Positions 7,508 to 14,574 of a stretch of 15,772 nucleotides of DNA are shown piece after piece; within the stretch, counting starts at the first letter, position 1; each line of letters opens with the position of its first letter. The stretch is from Candidatus Methylomirabilota bacterium. GTDB taxonomy: Bacteria; Methylomirabilota; Methylomirabilia; Methylomirabilales; JACPAU01. The notes under the pieces were generated by a model. The model was not told the origin of the DNA. It saw nothing but the letters and a program-made list of their open reading frames with translations, and did not search any database. The stretch spans positions 1 through 15,772 of the forward strand of contig JACPAU010000146.1 in NCBI GenBank assembly GCA_016180705.1, given 5' to 3'. The position numbers were made by a program, and so were the translations under genes.

Positions 7508-9132
7508 GGCGCACCCGCGGGCAGCAGGATCCCCCCCTCGGGAATCGCTTGCGGCTCCTCCGGGAGGCCGCCGCCGAGCGCCGCCGCCACCTCGCGCCAA
7601 ATCTCCTCCGGGGAGCCCAGCGGGAACGGTTTCCCCCACGCGCGGGCCAGTCCGCCGAGGACCTCCCCCAGGGAGGGGACCGCCCCCTCCGGCCGCACGA
7701 CCTGCGCGAGGCGCTGGAGGTGGCCGGCGAAGTTCACGACGGTCCCTACCTTCTCGGTGAGTCCCGGAAGCGGGAAGAGGAGGTGGGCGCGCCGGGCTGT
7801 CGGCGTCTCCCTCGAGTCCCAGACCGCGAGGAAGGCCAGGGTCTCGAGCGCCTCCGCCGCCCCGGCCGGTCCCCCTTCCTCGAGGAGATCCTCGCCGAAG
7901 ACGAGCAGCGCCTTGAGGGTCCCCGCTTTTGCGGCGCGGAGCATCCCGGCGACGTCCAGGCCTTCCGGCCCGGGCAGGACTCCGAGGCGGCGCGCCCCCT
8001 CGCTGTTGGGCGTCCGGTCCCGCCGCAGGAGCAGGTGGTCTTCCGCCTGATCCCCCCCCGGCATCTGGGCCGGCCGGACGCGGAAGTCCAGGTGGGGCGT
8101 GCCGAGGACGTCCCTCGCGAGGCGCCTCACCAGGTACAGTTCCTCGCAGGTCAGCCGGGAGGAGGCGATGACCCCGACGGCCCCCGGCTCGGCCTCCTGG
8201 AGGAGGCTCCCCAGGTGGCTCCCGAGGGCCGCCACCGCCTCCGGCACGCCGACCGGCTCGCGCCCCGCTCCCGTCCGCAACGAGGGACCACGAAGCTGGC
8301 AGCGGCCGAGTGCCGGCAGCGTCTCGAACCGCCCGAGGTCGCAGATCCAGTAGCCGTTGACCGCCGGGTTGTGCCGGGGGCGGACCCGCAGGACCTCGGG
8401 CCCCTTCCGCTCCAGGTGCCGCACGTCGAGCAACGTGCTGCAGCCCCGACTGCACCCCGGGCAGACGGAAGGCTCCTGCTTCACCAGGTCCCACGGCCGG
8501 GCCTGGAAGCGGTAGCGCTCGCTGGTCAGGGCCCCCACGGGGCAGAGGTCGATCACGTTCCCCGAGTACGGGTTGTCCAGTGCCTTGCCGGGGAAAAGGT
8601 CGATCTCCGACTGGACGCCGCGGAAGACCACCCCGAGCTCGCCCGTGCCGACCACGTCCCGGCAGAACCGGACGCAGCGGGTGCACAGGATGCAGCGCTC
8701 GGCATCGAAGACGATGTAGGGGCCGATCTTCTTGTGCTTGACCCGTTTCACCTTGGGCTCGGTGTACCGGCTCCCCCCCGGGCCGAAGCGCATGGTGTAG
8801 TCCTGGAGCGGGCACTCCCCTCCCTTGTCGCAGACCGGGCAGTCGAGCGGGTGGTTCAGGAGGTAGAACTCCAGGACGGCCTGCCGCGCCTTCTCCACCT
8901 TCTCGCTGACGCTCCGCACGACCATCCCCTCGGCGACGGGGGTGGCGCAGGCGATGAGGAGCTTCGGGGAGTTCTCCACCTCCACCTGGCACATCCGGCA
9001 GGAGCCCTCCACCGGCAGCCCGGGGTGGTAGCAGTAGTGGGGGATCTCGATGCCGGCCCCGAGGGCCGCCTCCAGGACGGTCGTCCCCGGCGGGACCGTG
9101 AGGGGCTTGCCGTTCAGGGTGAAGGTCGGCAT
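7504..9132 (-). CDS. nuoG: NADH-quinone oxidoreductase subunit G, short form with N7 cluster site
   Basis: This is a 542-residue peripheral-arm subunit that passes electrons through several iron-sulfur clusters. The ligands can be read in order. A [2Fe-2S] site uses C34, C45, C48 and C62. A His-Cys3 [4Fe-4S] site uses H94, C98, C101 and C107. A second [4Fe-4S] site uses C147, C150, C153 and C197 (CPVGAL). A third uses C224, C227, C231 and C264 and matches the off-pathway cluster N7 known from E. coli and Thermus. The molybdopterin-oxidoreductase-like part after residue 265 is short, about 275 residues, so the protein is much smaller than E. coli NuoG (about 900). Conserved remnants such as VNFAGHLQR remain near its end. 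ATG at 9132 has GGGGAG 5 nt upstream, just after the nuoF stop. Confidence 0.96.
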   Translation of the reverse strand: MPTFTLNGKPLTVPPGTTVLEAALGAGIEIPHYCYHPGLPVEGSCRMCQVEVENSPKLLIACATPVAEGMVVRSVSEKVEKARQAVLEFYLLNHPLDCPVCDKGGECPLQDYTMRFGPGGSRYTEPKVKRVKHKKIGPYIVFDAERCILCTRCVRFCRDVVGTGELGVVFRGVQSEIDLFPGKALDNPYSGNVIDLCPVGALTSERYRFQARPWDLVKQEPSVCPGCSRGCSTLLDVRHLERKGPEVLRVRPRHNPAVNGYWICDLGRFETLPALGRCQLRGPSLRTGAGREPVGVPEAVAALGSHLGSLLQEAEPGAVGVIASSRLTCEELYLVRRLARDVLGTPHLDFRVRPAQMPGGDQAEDHLLLRRDRTPNSEGARRLGVLPGPEGLDVAGMLRAAKAGTLKALLVFGEDLLEEGGPAGAAEALETLAFLAVWDSRETPTARRAHLLFPLPGLTEKVGTVVNFAGHLQRLAQVVRPEGAVPSLGEVLGGLARAWGKPFPLGSPEEIWREVAAALGGGLPEEPQAIPEGGILLPAGAP

Positions 9133-9659
9133 CGCGGCTCCCCTAGGCGGCGAACGGGCAGCGGCGCTCCCGGACGTGCGCCTCGAACTCGTCCCGGAAG
9201 TACTGGACGTAGGAGGCGACCGGCAGCGCCGCCGCGTCGGAGAGGACGCAGATCGTCTTCCCGGTCATGTTGTCGCAGACGTCGAGCAGCAGGTCCAGGT
9301 CCTCCCGCCGCCCCCCCCCGCGCTCGATCCGGGCGAGGACCTTGTGGAGCCACGCGGTCCCCTCCCGGCACTGGGTGCACTGGCCGCACGACTCGTGGTG
9401 GAAGAATCGCGCTACCACCTCTCCCACCTTCACCATGCAGGTCCCCTCGGCCATCACGATGACCCCGCCCGAGCCCCCCATGGAGCCGGCGGCGGCGAGC
9501 GACTCGAAGTCCATGCCCACGTCGAGGTGCTGCGGCGTGAGCACCGGCGCGGAGGCCCCGCCCGGGATGACCGCCTTCAGCGCCCGCCCGCCGCTCACCC
9601 CGCCCGCGTGCTCCATGACCACTTCCCGGAGCGTCACCGACAGGGGCAGCTCGTAGTTC

Positions 9660-9758
9660 CCCGGCCGCTCCACGTGCCCGCTGACGGAGAAGATGCGCGT
9701 CCCCTTGCTCCGCTCCGTGCCGATGGAGGCGTACCACTCGGGGCCGCGCGCCAGGATG
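9660..9758 (-). repeat. 99-bp direct repeat, native copy inside nuoF
   Basis: This 99-bp segment is identical, base for base, to 10427-10525 in the same orientation, 767 bp away, with a mismatch at both outer edges. It encodes [12 protein letters not shown] through SGHVERPG of NuoF. The following residues [14 protein letters not shown] match the NuoF family, so this is taken as the original copy. Lengths were counted by hand. Confidence 0.93.
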
Positions 9759-9813
9759 TGCTCCGCTCCGTGCCGATGGAGGCGTACCACTCGGGGCCGC
9801 GCGCCAGGATGTG
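9706..9813 (-). repeat. Tandem duplication (period 53 bp) that frameshifts nuoF
   Basis: Bases 9706-9760 are identical to 9759-9813: two 55-bp stretches overlapping by 2 bp, with a period of 53 bp. Because 53 is not a multiple of three, the duplication moves nuoF out of frame. Each unit encodes [17 protein letters not shown] in its own frame. The unit is part of the 99-bp repeat also found at 10427-10525. Edges mismatch immediately outside the 55 bp. Confidence 0.93.
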
Positions 9814-10337
9814 GGGGAGGTTGCAGAGGGTCTCCACGTTGTTCACGACGGTCGGGCACTGGTAGAGCCCCCGGACGGCCGGGAAAGGGGGGCGGATCCG
9901 GGGCATCCCCTTCTTCCCCTCCAGCGACTCGATGAGGGCCGTCTCCTCGCCGCAGATGTAGGCGCCCGCCCCCCGGTGCAGGCTGACCGTGAGGTCGTAG
10001 CCGCCTCCCTGGATGTTGTTCCCCAGGAGCCCCTCCGCGGCAGCCTCTTCCAGGGCCCGCTCGAGGACCGTGGCCCCGTACACGAGTTCGCCCCGGATGT
10101 AGATGTAGGAGCGGTGCGCCCCGATGGCGTAGGCCGCCAGGACGATCCCCTCGAGGAGCTGGTGGGGGTCCCGCTCGATGAGCTGGCGATCCTTGAAGGT
10201 CCCGGGCTCGCTCTCGTCCGCATTGCAGAGAAGGTACTTGGGCTGGCCGGAATCCTTCGGGACGAACCCCCACTTCACGCCCGTGGGGAACCCCGCCCCG
10301 CCCCGGCCCCTGAGCCCCGACCGCTTCACGATCTCGA

Positions 10338-10985
10338 TCACCTCGGCCGGGGGAGTCTTCCCGAGGGTGCGCCGCACCGTCCCGTAGCCGCCGGCGGCCA
10401 GGTACTCGGGGAGGGTGCCGCCGTAGCCCGGCCGCTCCACGTGCCCGCTGACGGAGAAGATGCGCGTCCCCTTGCTCCGCTCCGTGCCGATGGAGGCGTA
10501 CCACTCGGGGCCGCGCGCCAGGATGACTCTTCGAGCAGCGCGCGCGCCTTCTCGGGCGTCAGCTCTTCGTAGTAGGCGTCGTTCACCTGCATCACGGGGG
10601 CGGTCCCGCACGAGGCCAGGCACTCGACCCGCTGCAGGGTGAAGAGCCCGTCGGGAGTCGTCCCGTCCTCCTGGATCCGGAGCGCGTCCCTGAGGGCCGC
10701 GAGGATCTGCTCCGCCCCCCGGAGCGTGCAGGAGAGATTGTGGCAGACCTGGAGCCGGTGCCTGCCGACCGGCTTCAGGTTGAACCACGAGTAAAAGGTG
10801 GCGACCTCCAGCACCTCCATCGGCGTGAGCTCGAGCCGCCGGGCCACCTCTTCCATGGCGGCGGCCGAGAGGTGCCCCTGCTCCCGCTGGACGAGGTGCA
10901 GCAAGGGGAGGACGGCCGACCGCTTCTCCGGATAGCGACTGAGGATCGCCGCGCACTCCCGCTCCGTCCGCTCGTCGAAGGTCAC
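10338..10985 (-). CDS. nuoE: NADH-quinone oxidoreductase subunit E, C-terminus replaced
   Basis: NuoE carries one [2Fe-2S] cluster and partners NuoF at the NADH-oxidising tip of complex I. The cluster ligands C81, C86 (CHNLSC) and C122, C126 (CLASC) are in place. The thioredoxin-like fold region and an N-terminal helical part ([16 protein letters not shown]) look normal. The native sequence ends near residue 153 ([12 protein letters not shown], about 10527), which is full length for the family. There it abruptly enters the 99-bp repeat copied from nuoF, read in the wrong frame. The open frame then runs on for about 60 meaningless residues to 10338, and the native stop codon is missing. GTG at 10985 overlaps the nuoD stop (GTGA). 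The tail is not expected to be real. Confidence 0.9.
   Translation of the reverse strand: MTFDERTERECAAILSRYPEKRSAVLPLLHLVQREQGHLSAAAMEEVARRLELTPMEVLEVATFYSWFNLKPVGRHRLQVCHNLSCTLRGAEQILAALRDALRIQEDGTTPDGLFTLQRVECLASCGTAPVMQVNDAYYEELTPEKARALLEESSWRAAPSGTPPSARSGARGRASSPSAGTWSGRATAAPSPSTWPPAATGRCGAPSGRLPRPR
10427..10525 (-). repeat. 99-bp direct repeat, extra copy at the nuoE/nuoF junction
   Basis: This is an exact copy of 9660-9758. It sits where the end of nuoE, its stop codon and the first residues of nuoF should be. It joins nuoF in the correct frame at [14 protein letters not shown], where the native sequence may itself have contained RPG, so the join may sit on microhomology. On the nuoE side it begins immediately after codon 153-154. 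Confidence 0.93.
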
Positions 10986-12154
10986 CGGTCGATCTCCCCG
11001 AGGACGATGTCGATGCTCCCGATGACCGCCACCACGTCCGCCACCATCCGCCCCCCGACCATGCGGGGAAGGGCCTGGAGGTTGAGCAGCGACGGGGGGC
11101 GGACCCGGACCCGGTAGGGCGTGTTGCTGCCGTCGCTCACGACGTAGAATCCGATCTCCCCCTTGGGCGACTCAATCGGCACGTAGGCCTCCCCCGGAGG
11201 AACGGTGAAGCCCTGCGAGTAGAGGAGGAAGTGGTGGATCAGGGCCTCCATGCTCTGCCGGACCAGCGGCTTGGGCGGCGGGACGATCTTGGGGTCGGCG
11301 ATGTTCACCGGCCCCTTCGGCATCCGGTCCAGGCACTGGCGGACGATCGCCGCCGACTGGCGCATCTCGAAGATCCGGCAGCGGTAGCGGTCGTAGACGT
11401 CGCCGTTGTTCCCCAGCGAGATCTCGAAGTGGAACCGGTCGTAGCCTGAGTAGGGCCAGACCTTCCGGATGTCCCAGGGGACGCCGGTGGCCCGCAGGGC
11501 CGGCCCCGAGACCCCGAGGGCGATCGCCTCCTCCCGCTTCAGGACCCCCACCCCCACCGTCCGCTGCAGCCAGAGCTTGTTCTGCGTCAGCAGGTCCTCG
11601 TACTCATCCACCCGCTTCGGGAACTCGTCGAGAAAGTCCCGGACGGCCCGCTCGAAGCCTTCGGGGAGGTCGGCCATGAGCCCGCCCACCCGGATGTAGG
11701 AGGACATCATCCGCTGGCCGCTGACCATCTCGTACAGGTCCAGGATCCTCTCCCGCTCCCGGAAGCAGTAGAGGAAGACGCTCATCGCCCCGATGTCCAG
11801 GGCGTGCGTCGCCAGCCAGACCAGGTGGCTCTTGATGCGGGTGAGTTCCGCCATCATGACCCGGATGACCTGCGCCCGGTCCGTGGCCTCGACCCCGAGC
11901 AGCCGCTCCACGCTGAGGACGAAGGCCAGGTTGTTCGACATCGGCGCCAGGTAGTCCATCCGGTCGGTCACCGTGATGGCCTGCTGGTACCGCTTCGCCT
12001 CCATGATCTTTTCCATCCCGGTGTGCAGGTACCCGATGTGCGGGACGCAGCGGACCACCACCTCCCCGTCCAGCTCCAGGACCAGGCGGAGGACCCCGTG
12101 GGTGGAGGGGTGCTGCGGGCCCATGTTCAGGACCATGGTCCGCGTTTCGGTCAC
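10982..12154 (-). CDS. nuoD: NADH-quinone oxidoreductase subunit D
   Basis: This 390-residue peripheral subunit is related to the large subunit of [NiFe] hydrogenases and forms the quinone pocket with NuoB. The N-terminal [20 protein letters not shown] carries the pocket His, and [12 protein letters not shown] carries the conserved Tyr that binds the quinone head group. The C-terminus ends in the typical [10 protein letters not shown]. Length is normal and no break is seen. I chose GTG at 12154 (VTETRT), which overlaps the nuoC stop as GTGA, rather than the in-frame upstream start at 12178. AAGGGCGAG lies just upstream. Its essential partner gene nuoB is not in this window. Confidence 0.97.
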   Translation of the reverse strand: MTETRTMVLNMGPQHPSTHGVLRLVLELDGEVVVRCVPHIGYLHTGMEKIMEAKRYQQAITVTDRMDYLAPMSNNLAFVLSVERLLGVEATDRAQVIRVMMAELTRIKSHLVWLATHALDIGAMSVFLYCFRERERILDLYEMVSGQRMMSSYIRVGGLMADLPEGFERAVRDFLDEFPKRVDEYEDLLTQNKLWLQRTVGVGVLKREEAIALGVSGPALRATGVPWDIRKVWPYSGYDRFHFEISLGNNGDVYDRYRCRIFEMRQSAAIVRQCLDRMPKGPVNIADPKIVPPPKPLVRQSMEALIHHFLLYSQGFTVPPGEAYVPIESPKGEIGFYVVSDGSNTPYRVRVRPPSLLNLQALPRMVGGRMVADVVAVIGSIDIVLGEIDR

Positions 12155-12657
12155 CGCTCGCCCTTCTCCTCCCACCAACGGGGCTCGGTGGTCACCGGGA
12201 AGTCCTTGCGCAGGGCGTGGCCCTCGAAGTCGTCCGGCAGGACGAGCCGCCGGAGGTCCGGGTGGTCCCGGAACGGGATTCCCATCAGGTCGTACACCTC
12301 CCGCTCCAGCCAGTTGGCCCCCTCCCAGACAGCGGTGACGCTGTCCACGGCCTCCCCGTCCGGGACCCGGACCTTCAGGCGCAGGCGGCTGCTGTTGCGC
12401 AGGGACGTGAGGTGGTAGACGACCTCGAACCGGGGGGTGGCCTCCGGCAGGCGCAGGCGGTCCACGCGGGTCAGATCCGAGAGGAACTCGTAGCGCAGCT
12501 CGGGGTCGTCCCGGAGGAAGCAGCAGGCCTCCCGGATCGCCGCCGGGCTCAGCACGATCGTGAGGTCGTCCCGGACGGCCCGGACCTCCTGGAGGGCGTC
12601 CGGGAAGCGTTCCCGGAGCTTGGCCACCACCCGGGGCTCCTCCCCGCCTACTCCCAC
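12151..12657 (-). CDS. nuoC: NADH-quinone oxidoreductase subunit C
   Basis: This is a 168-residue peripheral-arm subunit without cofactors that supports NuoD. The C-terminal half holds the family signature EREVYDLMGIPFRDHPDLRR followed by LPDDFEGHALRKDFP. The start is taken as GTG 12657, because GGGAGG lies about 8 nt upstream and the residues before it (toward 12768) are nuoA read out of frame. It overlaps the nuoA stop by 10 bp. In the common operon order nuoB stands between nuoA and nuoC. Here the two genes overlap, so nuoB has not simply been missed. Confidence 0.94.
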   Translation of the reverse strand: MGVGGEEPRVVAKLRERFPDALQEVRAVRDDLTIVLSPAAIREACCFLRDDPELRYEFLSDLTRVDRLRLPEATPRFEVVYHLTSLRNSSRLRLKVRVPDGEAVDSVTAVWEGANWLEREVYDLMGIPFRDHPDLRRLVLPDDFEGHALRKDFPVTTEPRWWEEKGER

Positions 12658-13004
12658 TCGAGCCCTCCCTTGCGCCAGACGTAGCCCAGGCCCAGGCCGA
12701 GCACCCCCAGGAAGGTGACCATCTCCCAGAACCCGAACCAGCCGAGCGAGCGGTACACGACCGCCCACGGGTAGAGGAAGATGATCTCGATGTCGAAGAC
12801 GATGAAGAGGGTCGCGACCAGGTAGAACCGGACGGCGAAGCGGTCTCGGGCCGACCCGACAGGCGTGATCCCGGACTCGTAGGGGGAGAGCTTCTCCAGG
12901 GTGGGGCGGCGCGGGCCGAGCAAGGAAGAGAGGAGGACCGATCCCCCGGCGAAGGCGGCCGCCAGGAGGATCAGGATCCCGATCGGCAGGTACTCGATCA
13001 GCAT
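12648..13004 (-). CDS. nuoA: NADH-quinone oxidoreductase subunit A
   Basis: This is a 118-residue membrane subunit with three predicted helices. The long loop after helix 1 carries LSPYESGITPVGSARDRFAVRFY, the family signature, with Ser where many homologues have Cys (YECG). It is followed by LVATLFIVFDIEIIFLYPWA, whose acidic residues belong to the membrane charge axis. Length is typical. ATG at 13004 has no good ribosome binding site at normal distance, and GGGGAGGG lies about 17-20 nt upstream. It is the first gene of the main nuo operon, following the terminator behind atpE. Confidence 0.95.
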   Translation of the reverse strand: MLIEYLPIGILILLAAAFAGGSVLLSSLLGPRRPTLEKLSPYESGITPVGSARDRFAVRFYLVATLFIVFDIEIIFLYPWAVVYRSLGWFGFWEMVTFLGVLGLGLGYVWRKGGLEWE

Positions 13005-13020
13005 GTGAAGGTTGGCACGA
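13003..13020. promoter_or_regulatory. rex operator (candidate): Possible Rex operator at the nuoA start (weak)
   Basis: The plus strand reads ATGTGAAGGTTGGCACGA. Against the general Rex site TTGTGAA-N4-TTCACAA it matches 10 of 14 fixed positions: 6 of 7 in the left arm and 4 of 7 in the right. It touches the nuoA start codon, a place where a bound repressor would block expression. Rex is encoded in the same operon. The match is imperfect and could be chance. Confidence 0.25.
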
Positions 13021-13031
13021 ACCCTCCCCGC

Positions 13032-13062
13032 AAAACGCGGAGGGGCCGTCCGGCCCCTCCGC
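13032..13062 (-). terminator. Probable intrinsic terminator after atpE
   Basis: On the minus strand an 11-bp perfect G-C-rich stem (GCGGAGGGGCC paired with GGCCCCTCCGC, loop GGAC; 13037-13062) is followed by G and TTTT. It starts 7 nt after the atpE stop and lies before nuoA. The short T-run means termination may be partial, so some read-through into nuoA is possible. It separates the ATP synthase block from the nuo operon. Confidence 0.7.
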
Positions 13063-13068
13063 CCGAGG

Positions 13069-13434
13069 CTATCCCTTCATCACCTCCAGCACACTGGCAG
13101 AGAAGGGGTTCGCGAACAGCAGGATGAGCGCGATGAGCAGCACGTAGATGGCCAGGGACTCGATGAAGGCCAGCCCGATAATGAGGGCCGTCTGGATCCG
13201 GCCCGCGGCGTTCGGCTGCCGGGCCATGCCGTCGAGGGCCGCCGCCACGGCACGCCCCTGGGCGAAGGCGGCCATGGCTGAGGCGATGGCCATCCCGAAA
13301 CCGCCGGTCAGGACGGTCATCCAGAAGTACGTAGTGTCCCTTGCCCCGGCTGGCTCGGCAGCCGAGGCCACCGTCGCCAGGGCGAGGAAGAGGCCTGCGC
13401 CCATGATCACCCCCATCCCGCGCGCTCGCTTCAT
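13069..13434 (-). CDS. atpE: ATP synthase F0 subunit c, with N-terminal signal-like segment
   Basis: This 121-residue protein makes the rotating membrane ring of ATP synthase. Residues 1-25 look like a cleavable signal peptide, with basic MKRAR, a hydrophobic stretch, and ASA|AE as a possible cleavage site. The mature part is the usual two-helix hairpin: helix 1 about 36-68, the polar loop ARQP at 71-74, and helix 2 about 82-108 ending FANPF. The ion-carrying carboxylate is Glu92 in IESLAIY. Q59, S93 and Y97 occupy positions that help coordinate Na+ in Ilyobacter, but the Thr position is Leu94, so H+ coupling is more likely. The helix-1 glycine motif is largely lost (S52, M54, A56, A58, G60). 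A strong AAGGAGG lies 6 nt before ATG 13434, fitting the many copies needed per enzyme. Confidence 0.95.
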   Translation of the reverse strand: MKRARGMGVIMGAGLFLALATVASAAEPAGARDTTYFWMTVLTGGFGMAIASAMAAFAQGRAVAAALDGMARQPNAAGRIQTALIIGLAFIESLAIYVLLIALILLFANPFSASVLEVMKG

Positions 13435-13440
13435 GCCCGT

Positions 13441-13447
13441 CCTCCTT
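13441..13447 (-). promoter_or_regulatory. Strong ribosome binding site of atpE
   Basis: The minus strand reads AAGGAGG with 6 nt to the atpE ATG at 13434. It is the best Shine-Dalgarno sequence in the window and confirms the start that includes the signal-like segment. Confidence 0.8.
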
Positions 13448-13488
13448 TTCCGGCCTCGCGATGGTGTCCACCGGCGCCTGCTCGAGAG

Positions 13489-13532
13489 GGGGTTGACGGG
13501 CCGGCCGCGCCGGGAGCGATCCGGGCAACCCC
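13489..13532 (-). repeat. Short inverted repeat in the atpB-atpE spacer
   Basis: A 7-bp inverted repeat (GGGGTTG at 13489-13495 with CAACCCC at 13526-13532) lies in the 105-bp gap between atpB and atpE. The loop of 30 nt is G-C rich. It could form a weak RNA hairpin ahead of atpE. No T-run follows, so it is not a terminator, and its role, if any, is unknown. Confidence 0.3.
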
Positions 13533-13539
13533 GCGGGGG

Positions 13540-14313
13540 CTAGGGCTCCTCGTGCGCGTGCTCCACCGCCCCCGCGATGTAGATGGTGGAGAGCATCACG
13601 AACACCAGCGTCTGGACGACGCTGGTGAAGATGGCCAGCCCCATCATCGGAAGAGGCGCGATGAGGGGAGCCAGGAAGAACAGGAAGAGGATCACGGCGT
13701 CCTCGCCGAAGATGTTCCCGAAGAGACGGATGGAGAGGGAAAGGACCCGCGCGCAGTGCCCGATCACCTCCACCAGGATAAACACGGGGATCATGACCGG
13801 GCCCATGACGATGAGGAGCGCCTTGGGCAGCGCCCCGACGGGGCCCAGGAAGTGCTTCGCGTAGGTCAGGGCCCCCTGCTCCCGGACCCCGAAGACGTGG
13901 TAGGCGACGAAGACGGTGAGGGCTAACGCGGCCGTGGTGTTGATGTTGGCCGTGGGGGACTTGAATCCCGGAACGAGGCCCAGGAGGTTTGCCGTCAGGA
14001 TGAAGAGCCCCACGGCGCCGAGGAGGGGGAGATACTTCCGCCCGTGATGCCCGATGATGGAGTCGATGAGTCCGTAGAAGGCCTCCACCGTCACCTCCAG
14101 CGCGTTCTGGAGGGGGCCGGGCACCGACCGAAGACGGCGGGTGCAAAGGATGGAGAGGCCGGTGAGCAGGGCGATGACCACCCAGGCCATCGCCACGTGG
14201 TCCGGAATGAAGGCCCCGGGGAGCAGCGGGCCGAGGAAGTTCGGAATCATGAAGACCGCGGGATGCTCGATCGCTTCCACGGCGCCCCCGCGCTGGCGGC
14301 ATCCCGCCGCCAT
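13540..14313 (-). CDS. atpB: ATP synthase F0 subunit a
   Basis: This is a membrane stator subunit that forms the two proton half-channels against the c-ring. The essential Arg is R196 in LSIRLFGNIFGE, and Q234 in FTSVVQTLVFVML is the conserved partner in the last helix. There are five or six predicted helices and length is normal at 257 residues from ATG 14313. Family members usually begin close to an EHP-type motif, so the in-frame GTG at 14280 (VEAIEHPAVF) is a good alternative start giving 246 residues. Neither start has a strong ribosome binding site. The ATP synthase catalytic genes (F1 subunits, b and delta) are not in the window, as in bacteria where a/c and the rest form separate clusters. 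Confidence 0.95.
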   Translation of the reverse strand: MAAGCRQRGGAVEAIEHPAVFMIPNFLGPLLPGAFIPDHVAMAWVVIALLTGLSILCTRRLRSVPGPLQNALEVTVEAFYGLIDSIIGHHGRKYLPLLGAVGLFILTANLLGLVPGFKSPTANINTTAALALTVFVAYHVFGVREQGALTYAKHFLGPVGALPKALLIVMGPVMIPVFILVEVIGHCARVLSLSIRLFGNIFGEDAVILFLFFLAPLIAPLPMMGLAIFTSVVQTLVFVMLSTIYIAGAVEHAHEEP

Positions 14314-14332
14314 GTTCCGCTTCTCACAAACT

Positions 14333-14357
14333 CGGGCAAAAAAAATTCACGTGCCCG
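14333..14357 (-). repeat. Six-base inverted repeat with a T-run in the loop
   Basis: On the minus strand CGGGCA and TGCCCG (14352-14357 with 14333-14338) can pair across a 13-nt loop containing the stop of the upstream gene and most of an 8-base T-run (14338-14345). Because the T-run is inside the loop, it does not resemble a terminator. Confidence 0.3.
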
Positions 14358-14562
14358 TCGCGCGCCGGATATCGCGCAGGACCTGGCGGAAGCCGGCCGT
14401 GACACCGAGCAGCAGCCCGAGGACGAGGCCCCAGGGGCTGCTCCCGAGCCACCGATCCACCAGGACACCCAGCGCCACCCCGATCGCCGTGGCGACCCCG
14501 AGGGTCAGGCCGAGACCGACCAGGCTCCCGACCTGCCGCCACGGGGACCGTTCGCCGGGCAT
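14347..14562 (-). CDS. AtpZ/AtpI-like small membrane protein of the ATP synthase operon
   Basis: This is a 71-residue protein with two predicted transmembrane helices (about 11-35 and 42-60) joined by LVDRWLGSSPWG. This resembles the AtpZ/AtpI family (F0F1-ATPase subunit, putative Mg2+/Ca2+ transporter) encoded just upstream of atpB in many bacteria. Members are known to help c-ring assembly or magnesium uptake, and which role applies here cannot be told. ATG at 14562 is preceded by an in-frame GTG. No ribosome binding site is visible, and the candidate promoter lies so close that the transcript could be nearly leaderless. It ends 33 nt before atpB. Assignment rests mainly on size, helices and position. 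Confidence 0.8.
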   Translation of the reverse strand: MPGERSPWRQVGSLVGLGLTLGVATAIGVALGVLVDRWLGSSPWGLVLGLLLGVTAGFRQVLRDIRRATGT

Positions 14563-14574
14563 CACGTACGCGGG

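Larger units (their letters stand above)
9143..10440 (-). pseudogene. nuoF: NADH-quinone oxidoreductase subunit F, frame broken by a tandem duplication
   Basis: NuoF oxidises NADH using FMN and one [4Fe-4S] cluster. The FMN/NADH-binding stretches [13 protein letters not shown] and [14 protein letters not shown], the [12 protein letters not shown] motif, and the cluster site ESCGQCTQCREGT plus GKTICVLSDAAA are all present. They lie in two frames. The N-terminal part reads in one frame to [13 protein letters not shown] near 9759, then runs out of frame to a stop at 9634. The C-terminal part continues from [19 protein letters not shown] in another frame to the stop at 9143. A 53-bp tandem duplication (9706-9813) causes the shift, and removing one unit restores 414 residues from GTG 10440. 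The true N-terminus is uncertain, because the sequence before [14 protein letters not shown] is a 99-bp copy of the gene's own middle. Mis-assembly is likely. Confidence 0.93.

Noticed and set aside
6440..9462. Large plus-strand open frames opposite nuoH, nuoG and the 3' end of nuoF
   Set aside because: They have the same shadow character, with charged low-complexity translations lying exactly antisense to well-conserved complex I genes.
12658..12768. N-terminal extension of NuoC
   Set aside because: This part is nuoA read out of frame, and a ribosome binding site and GTG at 12657 give a normal NuoC.
14319..14330. Rex-like half site (minus strand TTTGTGAGAAGC) before atpB
   Set aside because: Only one arm matches, and the second arm has 3 of 7 positions, which is no better than chance.
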